Of a stretch of 64,000 nucleotides of DNA, positions 36,874 through 46,316 are shown piece after piece; within the stretch, counting starts at the first letter, position 1; every line of letters begins with the position of its first letter. The stretch is from the NCBI RefSeq assembly GCF_049478495.1, contig NZ_CP168083.1:1240001-1304000 (forward strand). The letters run 5' to 3'. Source of the stretch: P36-A1 sp049478495 (lineage in GTDB: Bacteria > Bacillota_I > Bacilli_A > JAJDGJ01). The notes under the pieces are model-generated. The model saw only the letters and a list, made by a program, of their open reading frames with translations. It had not been told where the DNA came from and ran no database searches. The position numbers and the translations under genes are program-made.

Positions 36874-37479
36874 TTAATATATACCTGGAAACAAACGATA
36901 TTTTGTTGCTTTTTTGTATGTGTTATACTCTTCTTTATAATTTGTTTCTAGATATTGTTCTTCGTTTTTTATTCTAAAATAATAAGTTATCATACTTACT
37001 ACTATTACAAAGATGATAGCTGGTAGACTTCTAAAAGTCATTGCTAGACCAATCACAGTAATAATACTACCAGCATGACCTGGATTTCTTACTACTGAGT
37101 AAATTCCACTACTTATAAATGATTGATCTTTAATTGATGTTCTTCTTGTCTTTTTTATTGAAATGATAGCTACTAAGTGAAAAACGATCCCTATAATCAT
37201 TATTATTACACCTAGATAAAAAATAAAATGTGGTAAAACCATATTAGCTAATATTTCTGGAACATTACTACTTCTAAAAAATGGCCCGGCAATTAAACAG
37301 GCAAACCAACCAAGCATTACTAACCAAATTGTTTGAAATCCTAGTTGTTTATTTGGTTGATAGTAATATCTATCAATTGTGACAAACATTGCAGCAAATT
37401 CTACAAAGAAAACCACAACAAATGCATTCATGACAACATTCATCTCTAAAATATTGTCAAATATTAATGGATTAATCAT
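36874..37479 (-). CDS. Isoprenylcysteine carboxyl methyltransferase-family membrane protein
   Basis: A 201-aa protein with five or six spans and the C-terminal SAM-binding signature of the ICMT/PEMT superfamily: GIYSVVRNPGHAGSIITVIG, then RIKNEEQYLETNYKEEYNTYKK. Bacterial members methylate unknown, often lipid-like, substrates. It is transcribed alone, with its own terminator. The specific substrate is unknown. Confidence 0.85.
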   Translation of the reverse strand: MINPLIFDNILEMNVVMNAFVVVFFVEFAAMFVTIDRYYYQPNKQLGFQTIWLVMLGWFACLIAGPFFRSSNVPEILANMVLPHFIFYLGVIIMIIGIVFHLVAIISIKKTRRTSIKDQSFISSGIYSVVRNPGHAGSIITVIGLAMTFRSLPAIIFVIVVSMITYYFRIKNEEQYLETNYKEEYNTYKKATKYRLFPGIY

Positions 37480-37667
37480 ATTAAACCCTCCCTTTGACTA
37501 TAACTGAAAAATCCTTTTTATTTATATTTCTATTGTAGCATTTACTTATTCTTTTGTCATGGTTATATGTGCAATTTTAACAATTATATAAGTGATTTTT
37601 TTACTTTACTTGTTTACTAACTGTTAAAATATAACGATACTTATAGTCTTTAATCACTGTTATAATA

Positions 37668-37711
37668 AAAAAAAGAAACTATATAGATATTTTCTATATA
37701 GTTTCTTTTTG
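37668..37711 (-). terminator. Terminator of the rimP-nusA-infB-rbfA operon
   Basis: A strong stem AAAGAAACTATATAG / CTATATAGTTTCTTT with T-runs, directly after rbfA on the minus strand. Confidence 0.9.
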
Positions 37712-37720
37712 TGTAATTTT

Positions 37721-38068
37721 TTACTTATCGTTTATTTGTTTTAAGATATTATCTATTTTACGACCTTTTTCCATTGAATCATCAATTTTAAATTGTAATT
37801 CTGGGACTTTTCTAATTGTAAGTCTTTTTGATAATAGTGTCTTTATAAAACCTTTTGATTTATTTAAGACTGCAAGTCCAGCTTCATTTCTTGAATCTGC
37901 TCCTAAGAAATTAACATAGATTGTTGCTAAAGATAAATCATTAGTAAGATTTACATCTGTAATAGTTACAAATCCTACTTTTGTATCTTTCATTTCTTGT
38001 TGTATTATTTGAGAAACTTCTCTTTGAATTATATGGTTAAGTCTATCTACTTTTTTTTCAGCAGCCAT
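37721..38068 (-). CDS. rbfA: 30S ribosome-binding factor A
   Basis: A 115-aa KH-like protein with the RbfA pattern (VDRLNHIIQREVSQIIQQEM, VTITDVNLTNDLSLATIYV, LRKVPELQFKIDDSMEKGRKI). It assists late 16S rRNA maturation and 30S assembly. It overlaps the end of infB by one base and is the last gene of the operon. Confidence 0.95.
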   Translation of the reverse strand: MAAEKKVDRLNHIIQREVSQIIQQEMKDTKVGFVTITDVNLTNDLSLATIYVNFLGADSRNEAGLAVLNKSKGFIKTLLSKRLTIRKVPELQFKIDDSMEKGRKIDNILKQINDK

Positions 38069-39912
38069 TAGTATTTTGCCACCTCTTCCATAATATATCC
38101 TTCTAAGATGTCGCCTTCTTTAATATCGTTGAAGTTTTCAATAGTAATTCCACATTCATATCCTGAAGCAACTTCTTTAACTTCATCTTTAAATCTTTTC
38201 AATGAAGCTAGTTCTCCATCAAAGACAACTACTCCTTCACGGATTAATCTTACTTTTGAATCTCTTACTATTTTTCCATCTGTTACATAACATCCAGCAA
38301 TAGTTCCAACTTTACTTACTTTGAAAGTTTGTCTTACTTCAGCTTGTCCAGTTACTTTTTCTACGATATCTGGATCTAACATACCTTTCATTGCATCTTC
38401 TAGTTCTTCAACTATTTTATATATTACATTATGTAATCTAATTTGTACGCCTTCTTCTTCAGCTTTGTTTTTCACTGTTGCGATTGGTCTAACATTAAAT
38501 CCATAAATTATTGATCCTGATGCTTGTGCAAGTAAAACATCTGATTCTGTAATAGCTCCTGCACTTGATCTAACTACATTTATTTTAACACCATCTAAGT
38601 CTAATTTAGCAAGTGTTGCTTTGATAGCTTCTGCAGAACCACTAACATCGGCTTTAATTATTACATTGATTTCTTTTACTTCTCCGGCTTGTATTTGTTT
38701 AGATAAATCATCTAAAGATAAAGCTGAAGATGCACGTCTTTGATCATCTAACATTTTAGAGTATCTTTTTTCACCAATTGATCTTGCTTGTTTTTCAGTT
38801 TCAAAAGCCATAAATTTTTCTCCAGCTTCTGGAACATCATTTAATCCTGTTATTTCTACTGGCATACTTGGACCAGCTTCTTTTACTAGTTTTCCTAAAT
38901 CATCATACATTTGTCTAACTCTACCAAAAGTATTTCCTACTACTATTGGATCTCCAATTCTTAATGTACCATTTTGAACTAATAAAGTTGAAACTACACC
39001 TTTACCTTTATCAAGTTTTGCTTCTATAACTGTTCCATAAGCATATCTATTTGGATTTGCTTTTAATTCAGATAATTCTGCAACAATTAATAATGTTTCA
39101 AGTAATTCTTCAATACCGATTCCTGGTTTAGCTGCGATCTCTTTATAGATTACATCTCCACCCCATGCTTCTGGCATTAATCCATATTCTGACATTTCTG
39201 ACATTACTCTTTCAGGATTTGCTCCTTCTTTGTCCATTTTGTTTACTGCAACTACTATTGGAACTCCAGCAGCTTTAGCATGATCAATCGCTTCAACTGT
39301 TTGTGGCATTACGCCATCATCTGCAGCAACAACAATGATTACAATATCAGTTACAGAAGCTCCACGTGCTCTCATTGCAGTGAAAGCCTCGTGACCTGGT
39401 GTATCTAAAAATGTTAATTCTTGTCCTTGTACTTCTACTTGATAAGCACCGATGTGTTGGGTAATTCCACCAAATTCACCTTCGATTACTTTTGTTTTTC
39501 TTATAGCATCTAATAATGTTGTTTTCCCATGATCTACGTGTCCCATTATTGTAATAATTGGACTTCTTGGTTGTAAATCTTTTTCTTCGTCTACTATTTC
39601 ATAGTCTTCAAAATCTATTTCACTGCTATCGTGATGTTTTTCAACTTCTATTCCATATTCCATTGCAATTAATTCAACCATTTCATCACTAAGTGATGAG
39701 TTTATTGTTGCCATATGTCCTAACATAAATAGTAATTTAATAATATCTGCTGAGTTTTTCTTTAATTTTGCTGCAAGCTCATTTAAAGTTACTCCTTCTT
39801 CATAATATACTACTCCTGTTACTTCTTCTTCTTGATGTTTTTCAACATTTGTTGGAATATTAGATTTTAGTTTAGTATCCGCTCTTTTGTGGGTTCTTTT
39901 CTTTTTAGCCAT
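38068..39912 (-). CDS. infB: Translation initiation factor IF-2
   Basis: A 614-aa GTPase that recruits initiator tRNA. It has a short basic N-terminal extension (AKKKRTHKRADTKLKS), an IF2-N helical domain (GVTLNELAAKLKKNSADIIKLLF), the G domain with G1 GHVDHGKTTLLDAI, G3 DTPGHEAFTAMRARG and G4 NKMD, then domains II-IV. The N-terminal region is much shorter than in E. coli, as usual for small low-GC genomes. It has an AAGGAGG ribosome site. Within the canonical operon. Confidence 0.97.
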   Translation of the reverse strand: MAKKKRTHKRADTKLKSNIPTNVEKHQEEEVTGVVYYEEGVTLNELAAKLKKNSADIIKLLFMLGHMATINSSLSDEMVELIAMEYGIEVEKHHDSSEIDFEDYEIVDEEKDLQPRSPIITIMGHVDHGKTTLLDAIRKTKVIEGEFGGITQHIGAYQVEVQGQELTFLDTPGHEAFTAMRARGASVTDIVIIVVAADDGVMPQTVEAIDHAKAAGVPIVVAVNKMDKEGANPERVMSEMSEYGLMPEAWGGDVIYKEIAAKPGIGIEELLETLLIVAELSELKANPNRYAYGTVIEAKLDKGKGVVSTLLVQNGTLRIGDPIVVGNTFGRVRQMYDDLGKLVKEAGPSMPVEITGLNDVPEAGEKFMAFETEKQARSIGEKRYSKMLDDQRRASSALSLDDLSKQIQAGEVKEINVIIKADVSGSAEAIKATLAKLDLDGVKINVVRSSAGAITESDVLLAQASGSIIYGFNVRPIATVKNKAEEEGVQIRLHNVIYKIVEELEDAMKGMLDPDIVEKVTGQAEVRQTFKVSKVGTIAGCYVTDGKIVRDSKVRLIREGVVVFDGELASLKRFKDEVKEVASGYECGITIENFNDIKEGDILEGYIMEEVAKY

Positions 39913-39913
39913 A

Positions 39914-40219
39914 TTATTCCTCCTTCATTTTATTTAATATCATTTCTGCAAAGTTTTTATCTGTAATTGCAAGATACATTCTATTATGTTTTCCTACTGC
40001 AATAGATAATTGTTGCGAATCAACTAACTCTTTTATTTCAATATTATAAAAGGTAGTTTTATCATGATATTTCTTTTTGGTATTATCACTTGCATCGGTT
40101 GCAAGTAATACTAATTTTGCTTGTTTATTTCGTATTGTGGGCAATACTCTATCACCACTTACTACTTTTCCAGCTCTTTGAGCAAGTGATAAAGCATTAA
40201 GCCAATTTTTATGATTCAT
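39914..40219 (-). CDS. L7Ae/L30e-family RNA-binding protein (YlxQ)
   Basis: A 101-aa L7Ae-type protein: NALSLAQRAGKVVSGDRVLPTIRNKQAKLVLLATDASDNTKKKYHD. Members bind kink-turn RNA. It is encoded between ylxR and infB as in Bacillus. The start lies inside the ylxR end (11-base overlap). Confidence 0.9.
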   Translation of the reverse strand: MNHKNWLNALSLAQRAGKVVSGDRVLPTIRNKQAKLVLLATDASDNTKKKYHDKTTFYNIEIKELVDSQQLSIAVGKHNRMYLAITDKNFAEMILNKMKEE

Positions 40220-40475
40220 TTAGTATTCTCTCTAACTCATTGTATATTTCTTCAACATTCTCTACTTTAAATTCTCTTTCTAAAACACGTCTTTTCTTTG
40301 CAAGTTCTAATGATTCTTTTGTTAATTTAAGATATGCTCCACGACCGTTTTTCTTACCTGTGGTATCTACACTTATATTTTTATCTTTATCAATTACAAC
40401 TCTAACCATTTCATGTTTTGGAAATTGTTCATTACTTATTAAGCATTTTCTTAATGGAACTCTTCTTTGTTTCAT
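40209..40475 (-). CDS. YlxR-family (DUF448) RNA-binding protein
   Basis: An 88-aa basic protein with the conserved QRRVPLRKCLISNEQFPKHEMVRVV start and KKNGRGAYLKLTKESLELAKK signature of YlxR. In Bacillota it is a nucleoid or RNA-binding regulator linked to RNase P and translation genes. It lies 11 bases after nusA. Confidence 0.9.
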   Translation of the reverse strand: MKQRRVPLRKCLISNEQFPKHEMVRVVIDKDKNISVDTTGKKNGRGAYLKLTKESLELAKKRRVLEREFKVENVEEIYNELERILNES

Positions 40476-40486
40476 ATTTATTCCTC

Positions 40487-41896
40487 TTAATCGTAATATT
40501 TATCGTATTCATCATAGTCTACATCATCGTAGAACTCATCTGATTCTTCTGCTTTTTTCTCTTCTTCTTCTTTTATTGCAGCTAATTCTTCTGCAGTATA
40601 TATTGGAAGAACAGGTTCTTCTTTTGGTTTTTCTACATCTAAGAATGTAATTTCTTCTTCTTTTTCTTCTTTTTTAGGCATTACTTCTTTTTTAATCTTA
40701 ACTGGTTTTTTAGTATTAGCTTCTCTAATATCTGCAAGTAGACTATCAATATCTACTACTGGTCCTTCATTTTCATGCTCTGCTTCTTCTACTTCTGCAA
40801 TTTTAGCTTTTGAATGTGTAGTTGTATCTACTGGTAGTTCTTTAACTTCAAGACCAGCTTCAAGTGCTGCACTTAATGATTTTATATCAATTTTAAATCC
40901 TGTTAATCTTACTGCAAGTCTAACATTTTGACCTTTTTTACCAATTGCTAAAGACAATTGATCATCTGGAACAATTACAACTGCACTTTTAGTTTCTTCA
41001 TCAAAATTAACTGAAAGAACTTTTGATGGTGCTAATGTGTTAGTAATATATATTTCTGGATTTTCATTATATTCAATAATGTCAATTTTTTCTCCATTAA
41101 CTTCATTAGAAATAGCTTGTACTCTTGCACCTTTTGGACCAATTAATGAACCAACTGGATCAACGTTTTCTACAGTAGAGTAAACCGCAACTTTTGAACG
41201 ATCTCCTGCTTCTCTAGCGATTGATTTAATGACAACACTACCATCATATACATCTGGTACTTCAGCTTCAAATAGTCTTTTTAAGAAACCAGAATCTGAT
41301 CTTGAAACAACAACTTGAGCCCCTTTTGCAGATTTATCAACTTCTAAAACATAAACCTTAACTCGGTCTCCAGCTCTAAGTCTTTCACCAGCAATTTGGT
41401 TAGTTAATGGTAAAATACCACCAGTTTTTCCTAAATCTATAATTGCAAAATTAGGTTCAACACGATCAATTGTTCCAATAATTATGTCATCTTTTTTATT
41501 AACATATTCATTGTAAACCATATCTTTTTCTATTTCTCTAATTTTTTGACGCACTACTTGTTTAGCATGTGTTGCTGCAAGTCTTCCAAAATCTTCAATT
41601 TTTATTTCTGTTACAACTGTATCTCCTACTTCATAGTCAGGATTAATTTCTTTTGCTTCTTCTACAAAAATTTCAATTTCTTCATCATCTAAGTTGTCAA
41701 CTACAACTTTTTTTTCATATATTTTGATATCTCCTAATTTAGGATCTATAACTACTTCTACATTTGCATCTGTATCATAGTTTTTTTTGTAAGCTTTTTC
41801 TAATGCTTCCTTTAATGCTTCTACTACTACTTCTTTGTCAATACCCTTTTCTTTCTCAAGGATTTCAACAGCTTTAATAAAATCTTTTGCTTTCAT
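40487..41896 (-). CDS. nusA: Transcription termination/antitermination factor NusA
   Basis: A 469-aa protein with the N-terminal RNAP-binding domain (LEKEKGIDKEVVVEALKEAL), the S1 domain and KH1/KH2 domains (GSLIGPKGARVQAISNEV, LSLAIGKKGQNVRLAVRLTG). It ends in a ~110-residue acidic, Glu/Asp/Tyr-rich tail (DEFYDDVDYDEYDKYYD), longer than the Bacillus protein's end. It regulates pausing and termination. Second gene of the operon after rimP. Confidence 0.97.
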   Translation of the reverse strand: MKAKDFIKAVEILEKEKGIDKEVVVEALKEALEKAYKKNYDTDANVEVVIDPKLGDIKIYEKKVVVDNLDDEEIEIFVEEAKEINPDYEVGDTVVTEIKIEDFGRLAATHAKQVVRQKIREIEKDMVYNEYVNKKDDIIIGTIDRVEPNFAIIDLGKTGGILPLTNQIAGERLRAGDRVKVYVLEVDKSAKGAQVVVSRSDSGFLKRLFEAEVPDVYDGSVVIKSIAREAGDRSKVAVYSTVENVDPVGSLIGPKGARVQAISNEVNGEKIDIIEYNENPEIYITNTLAPSKVLSVNFDEETKSAVVIVPDDQLSLAIGKKGQNVRLAVRLTGFKIDIKSLSAALEAGLEVKELPVDTTTHSKAKIAEVEEAEHENEGPVVDIDSLLADIREANTKKPVKIKKEVMPKKEEKEEEITFLDVEKPKEEPVLPIYTAEELAAIKEEEEKKAEESDEFYDDVDYDEYDKYYD

Positions 41897-41914
41897 TTCT
41901 ACACATTACCCTTT

Positions 41915-42373
41915 CTAAAACTTTATTGCAATTCTAGCTTTCTTTACATTATCATAATCAATTTCAATTTTCTTTTTAGCAGTTTTAACTAAATATTCTA
42001 TTACTAATTGATCATTTTCAAATGATTTTAAATATCCTTCTACAAAGTCTAATCCTGAAGTAGGATTGTTGAATTCTATTCTAACATATTGTTCTACTGC
42101 ACCTTGTAGTTTATCTTTAGTATTCAATGGTCTTTCCGCACCAGGAGAAGACACCTCTAACACGTATTCTTGTTCAATTGGATCTTTTTCATCTAATATC
42201 TCTGAAATAATTGTAGTAGCATCTACTATACTTGTTAAGTCGATGCCTCCATCTTTATCAAGATAAATTCTTAAAAACCATTCATTATTCTCTTGAATAA
42301 ATTCAACATCATAAATTTCTAAGCCTTGTTCTTGTACTGCTGAAGTAATCAACTCTTTGATTTTGTTTACCAT
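41915..42373 (-). CDS. rimP: Ribosome maturation factor RimP
   Basis: A 152-aa protein starting at ATG 42373 behind AAGGTGAG, rather than the longer open frame to 42430. It shows IKELITSAVQEQGLEIYDVEF, LRIYLDKDGGIDLTSIVDATTIISEILDE and YVLEVSSPGAERPL, typical of RimP. First gene of the nusA operon; a small hairpin lies in its leader. Confidence 0.93.
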   Translation of the reverse strand: MVNKIKELITSAVQEQGLEIYDVEFIQENNEWFLRIYLDKDGGIDLTSIVDATTIISEILDEKDPIEQEYVLEVSSPGAERPLNTKDKLQGAVEQYVRIEFNNPTSGLDFVEGYLKSFENDQLVIEYLVKTAKKKIEIDYDNVKKARIAIKF

Positions 42374-42410
42374 TAACTCACCTTCCTTATGTAGCTTAAG
42401 TAATAATAAA

Positions 42411-42428
42411 GAGAGGTTTTCACCTCTC
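42411..42428 (-). other. Leader hairpin upstream of rimP
   Basis: GAGAGGT-GAAA-ACCTCTC on the minus strand, followed by TTTATTATTA, about 40 bases before the rimP start. It could be a weak attenuator or an RNA-stability element. No ligand domain is seen. Confidence 0.35.
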
Positions 42429-42644
42429 AACTAGTTATTTCTTACTATTATTATACACTTTTTTTTACATAAAATCAACTATATTAATAACACTGAAAAA
42501 CCAGTTATTACTTTTATTATATGTTGCATTTAGTGGTTTAAATAGCTTATTTTTTAATGATTTACTTAATATTTTTTATACTATTTCTACACTTTTGCTA
42601 AGTCTAACATCTGTTTATCTTATTTTTAATTATAATACTGTCCA

Positions 42645-43625
42645 TTATTTAGTTATAAGAAATGCATAGTACATTAAAACTGCACTAAATGTAAGTATTA
42701 AATAAAATGCTATTGGTACACTACTAAAAAATGCTTTATATAATTTTTTATTTATCTTTATAGACTTATAAATAGCTACTGGTGTGAAATTTATAAATAT
42801 TACTCTAAGTTTTGCATTGTTTTTAAATATTACAAAAATTAAGGCTAATAACAAAAGTGATATTCCTATAGATATTAATGCCTGATTAATTATAGTATTA
42901 GTACTAAGTTCACCATATTTACCCATGAATTTAGCATAGGTTAAATCACTTGGAAAGTTAATAGCTAGATGCATTAAGCATGGAAAAATAATTGATCTAG
43001 TACATATATAAAGCATTCCAAATAAAACACTTGATATAAATGCATAGACTACTCCAACTGCGTGTGCCATTGCAAATATAATGCTAATACTAATTATAGC
43101 AAACATTACATCATATTTAGCTAAACTTTTTACCATGAAGTTTCTAAATATTATTTCTTCAAAAATTGAAGAAAAGAATATTATTAATAAAAAAGTAGAC
43201 CAACTCATTGTTTTATAACTAATACTGGTAAGATTTTCAGGATTTAATGTTGGTGTTGTAATTAATAAAAACAGTGCATTTAGATCAATAAAAATTGTAG
43301 CTATTAAGTATGCTGTGACTGTTAAAATAGTCTTCTCTACAATCGATAATTTTTTTTGCCATTTAAAGCTAGCTAGTTTAACTTTCTTTTTTTTACGTAC
43401 TTGAATCAAAGTAAAATAACAAATTACAACTATATACGCAAAAATATTGCTTGTCCTCAACCATAAAGGAAAGAACTCTATACCATTAACGGCTATTAAT
43501 AAAAAATAAAGAATTAATGAGCCTAATCCAATATATAATGATTGGTTTTGTATTTCATCTATTATGTTCAATTCATTTGCCTTTTCTACAGTATCTATTT
43601 TATTCACACTAAATATTCCTAGCAT
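42645..43625 (-). CDS. CPBP-family intramembrane protease (Abi-like)
   Basis: A 326-aa membrane protein with about eight spans. The CPBP motif 1 is SIFEEIIFRNFMV (Glu-Glu-x3-Arg), motif 2 AMAHAVGVVYAF and motif 3 CLMHLAINF, giving the metal-ligand Glu and His residues. Members range from CAAX prenyl proteases to bacteriocin self-immunity factors; no bacteriocin gene is adjacent. No strong ribosome site precedes the ATG. Confidence 0.85.
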   Translation of the reverse strand: MLGIFSVNKIDTVEKANELNIIDEIQNQSLYIGLGSLILYFLLIAVNGIEFFPLWLRTSNIFAYIVVICYFTLIQVRKKKKVKLASFKWQKKLSIVEKTILTVTAYLIATIFIDLNALFLLITTPTLNPENLTSISYKTMSWSTFLLIIFFSSIFEEIIFRNFMVKSLAKYDVMFAIISISIIFAMAHAVGVVYAFISSVLFGMLYICTRSIIFPCLMHLAINFPSDLTYAKFMGKYGELSTNTIINQALISIGISLLLLALIFVIFKNNAKLRVIFINFTPVAIYKSIKINKKLYKAFFSSVPIAFYLILTFSAVLMYYAFLITK

Positions 43626-44259
43626 TTTATAGCTAACTTACTACCTGCTAATTAAATGCCTTTTCCTTTCATAATTAATTTTGATTTATCTAAAAATACA
43701 GACATATTTATCTTTAATTATTCTTGTTTTACTTATTAGTTTTGTTTGAACAATTGAATAGCTTCTTGCTATTTTTTACAATTATATATTTTTAATTATG
43801 CCTCCTTTATTTCATCATGTTTAAATGCAAAGCTATCTTTATTGTTAATTGTTTATTACAAAAACCATTACTTACTATTAAAACTAATAATTAATACATT
43901 ATTAAATCACAATATTTATATGTCTATTATTTGTGATATACCAGTTTATAACATCATCTTTTTTTTAATATATATAGAATTTAAAAACAAGTCAATAACA
44001 ATTTAATAATGTAACTTAATCAGTACATGATTCTACTTATTGTTACTGATATTACGTTTAAACTGTAAAGCTATGCAATCTATATTAATAATGTATTCTA
44101 TTATTAGTAATAACTTTTCTTTATTTAATTAGTCATATGATAACAAAATACAAGTTTTAATTCCTAAATATTTTCTTAATTTATTCTTACATTTTTGTAA
44201 CTATTGTCATAAAATATATAGAATTAACTTTAATATTTTAATTAATACTTATCAAAAAA
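43626..44259. other. Long AT-rich gene-free region
   Basis: About 630 bases without a credible ORF; every frame is broken repeatedly and no ribosome site precedes an ATG. I see no riboswitch or tRNA. It probably contains only the promoter of the minus-strand CPBP gene. Confidence 0.5.
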
Positions 44260-44303
44260 ATCTAAGGAGTCTTTTATTTAAAAGATTACTTAGATTTTTA
44301 TGT
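44260..44303 (-). terminator. Terminator after the YihY-family gene
   Basis: Minus-strand AATCTAAG..CTTTT / AAAAGACTCCTTAGATT stem with a 4-base loop and TTTTTTT. Confidence 0.85.
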
Positions 44304-44341
44304 TAATATGACTTTTTCTTAAATTATAAAACTGTTTATTT

Positions 44342-45169
44342 TTATTTACCATATATAGTATTATGGTTAATTACTTTTTGTCTTTTAATGTATTTTTCTA
44401 CTCTAAATGAAGCTACATTTAATGCTAAACCAAAATAAATGCAATAACTAATAAAATAAAGAAAATGTGCAAATAATAGAATAGTTATGAATGGACCAAA
44501 TATTTGTGATGCCACTCCTTGTTTATTCAATATTAGTGATGAAAATGTTACTAATATAAAAATGCTCAGTGAACTCAGTAATGCACCAGGCCAAATTGCT
44601 TGATGTGGCAGTCTTAAACCACTTGTAAGTTTAAATATTATATATAATACAATGAACATTATAGGAATAATTGCAATATAACTATATGATATTAAGATAT
44701 CTAGTCTTAGAAATCTTAATACTTCTGGAAGAAATCCTATTACTATCATTGCTATCAACATTGATATTAATAAAAATAGTACAACTAATATAGATGCTAT
44801 TAGATTATATATGCCAGATTTTTTATTAAATTCAAAGAAATTATTTGTTGCTGTTATTATACTTCTAATAGAACCTGATGCCATATAGATTGAGTAGCCT
44901 ACTAAAAAGAAGGTTAAAAAAATACTAGTTGTTGAAAAATTGTTTTGAACATTTTCTATTATTTCGTTTACATATGGAATGCTACTATTAGTATTGTTTA
45001 ATATCTTTACGACTCCTTGTGCATTTACAAAATATTTTATTGCAATAATAGCAAAGGCAAAAACTATTGGTATAAAAGATACTATGAATGAATAGGCTAG
45101 TGATGCTGGTATCCAACCATTTTCATTATTTCTAATGATCTTTACTAGTTCTAAAAAAACTCTTTTCAA
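44342..45169 (-). CDS. YihY/BrkB-family membrane protein
   Basis: A protein of ~275 aa with six spans and the family core (GWIPASLAYSFIVSFIPIVFAF, FNKKSGIYNLIASILVVLFL, GLRLPHQAIWPGALLSSL, FGPFITILLFAHFLYFISYC). It was called ribonuclease BN in the past, which is incorrect. The only canonical start is TTG 45169, 16 bases from AAGGAG. An in-frame ATT or ATC 4-7 bases after AAGGAG would begin with IIDKLKRVFLEL, so the true start may be non-canonical. Confidence 0.85.
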   Translation of the reverse strand: MKRVFLELVKIIRNNENGWIPASLAYSFIVSFIPIVFAFAIIAIKYFVNAQGVVKILNNTNSSIPYVNEIIENVQNNFSTTSIFLTFFLVGYSIYMASGSIRSIITATNNFFEFNKKSGIYNLIASILVVLFLLISMLIAMIVIGFLPEVLRFLRLDILISYSYIAIIPIMFIVLYIIFKLTSGLRLPHQAIWPGALLSSLSIFILVTFSSLILNKQGVASQIFGPFITILLFAHFLYFISYCIYFGLALNVASFRVEKYIKRQKVINHNTIYGK

Positions 45170-45399
45170 TTTATCGATAATATCACTCCTTAATTTATGT
45201 TAATATTAACATTTTTATCAATAATTCACTATATTGATACTCATTATCTTAATTATTTATTTAAATTTGTCTTAATAATTTAAAAAAGAATATAATACAA
45301 AATTATAATTTGTATTATATTCTAATATTGTTATATCAATAATTAATTATTTAAATTACTACTTATCTTTTTATCTGTATTATTTAAATTTTAATTATG

Positions 45400-46221
45400 T
45401 TATTTTTGTTCTCCTGCTAATTTTTGATTTTTCACAAACATTTCATCTAGTTTACCTGAATCTTTTAATTCGGTAATAATTTTATTTATTTCTGTTTGAA
45501 GTGCTGCATCATCTTTTTTCATACCAACTGATGCACCATCTTGTAGTAGTTTATCATCTATTCCTTCTATTTTTACATATTCTAAATCTGGGTTTTGTGC
45601 AACAATACTTTTTGCCACTACTTCTGCTATAAATAACACATCTGATTGATTTGAAAGAACTGATGAAATTGTATCAGTTACACCCGGTAGTTCAGTTACT
45701 TTAGCACCAGCTATACTTTGAGCTGCTGTTGCTTGTGTTGTAGATGTTTGAGCTACTATTGTTTTTCCTTTAAGATTTTCTGCTTTAGCATAGTCATTAA
45801 CTACATCTTTTTTAGCAACTGCTACTGTTTTAGAGTTATAATAATTATCTGAAAAATCGATACTTTTCTTTCTTTCATCTGTTGCAATTAACCCAGCCAT
45901 TATTATATCAAATTTATTAGTTAACAATGATGGTACTAATGCATCAAAATCAATATCAACCCATTCAATTTTTACATCTAATTTTTTTGCTATTTCTTTT
46001 GCTAAGTCTACATCATAACCTGCTAGTTCTTTTTTTCCATCATTAGTTATATAAAATTCATATGGTGGATATCCTGAGTTGGTACCTATTTTTATAACTC
46101 CTGCTTTTTTGATTGCTTCTAATGATCCTGTATCTGTTGTTTTACTTGTTGAACAACCTGTTAATAGTAAGACAAATACTGCTGCTAGTACACTTAATTT
46201 TTTTATATTTATTTTTTTCAT
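45400..46221 (-). CDS. Amino-acid ABC transporter substrate-binding lipoprotein 1
   Basis: A 273-aa family 3 solute-binding protein with a lipoprotein signal (LAAVFVLLLTGCSTS, lipobox Cys near 23), IKIGTNSGYPPYEFY, the ligand-binding DIIMAGLIATDERKKSIDFS and VAQTSTTQATAA. It is a close paralogue of the protein at 47905-48729, from which it is separated by the permease and ATPase genes. Its own leader ORF and attenuator (46260-46421) precede it. The Arg-codon leaders suggest arginine or basic amino acids as ligand; the sequence alone does not prove specificity. Confidence 0.9.
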   Translation of the reverse strand: MKKINIKKLSVLAAVFVLLLTGCSTSKTTDTGSLEAIKKAGVIKIGTNSGYPPYEFYITNDGKKELAGYDVDLAKEIAKKLDVKIEWVDIDFDALVPSLLTNKFDIIMAGLIATDERKKSIDFSDNYYNSKTVAVAKKDVVNDYAKAENLKGKTIVAQTSTTQATAAQSIAGAKVTELPGVTDTISSVLSNQSDVLFIAEVVAKSIVAQNPDLEYVKIEGIDDKLLQDGASVGMKKDDAALQTEINKIITELKDSGKLDEMFVKNQKLAGEQK

Positions 46222-46259
46222 GGTAATTTACCTCTTTCATTTGTTTTTTAGATAAAGAA

Positions 46260-46286
46260 AATCGCTACTCTTTAAGAATAGCGATT
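46260..46286 (-). terminator. Attenuator terminator in leader 1
   Basis: Minus-strand segment 3 AATCGCTATTC (46286-46276), loop TTAAA, segment 4 GAGTAGCGATT (46270-46260), then TTCTTTATC. The T-run is imperfect. Segment 3 can alternatively pair with segment 2 (GAATAGTGATT, 46347-46337) over 11 positions, including one G-U. Confidence 0.75.
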
Positions 46287-46316
46287 TTATATTTTTGTTT
46301 TTATTATATGGTCTTA

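Noticed and set aside
43626..44259. Possible hidden gene or RNA in the long AT-rich gap
   Set aside because: No ORF with a ribosome site and no conserved RNA motif could be seen; only promoter-like AT-rich sequence.
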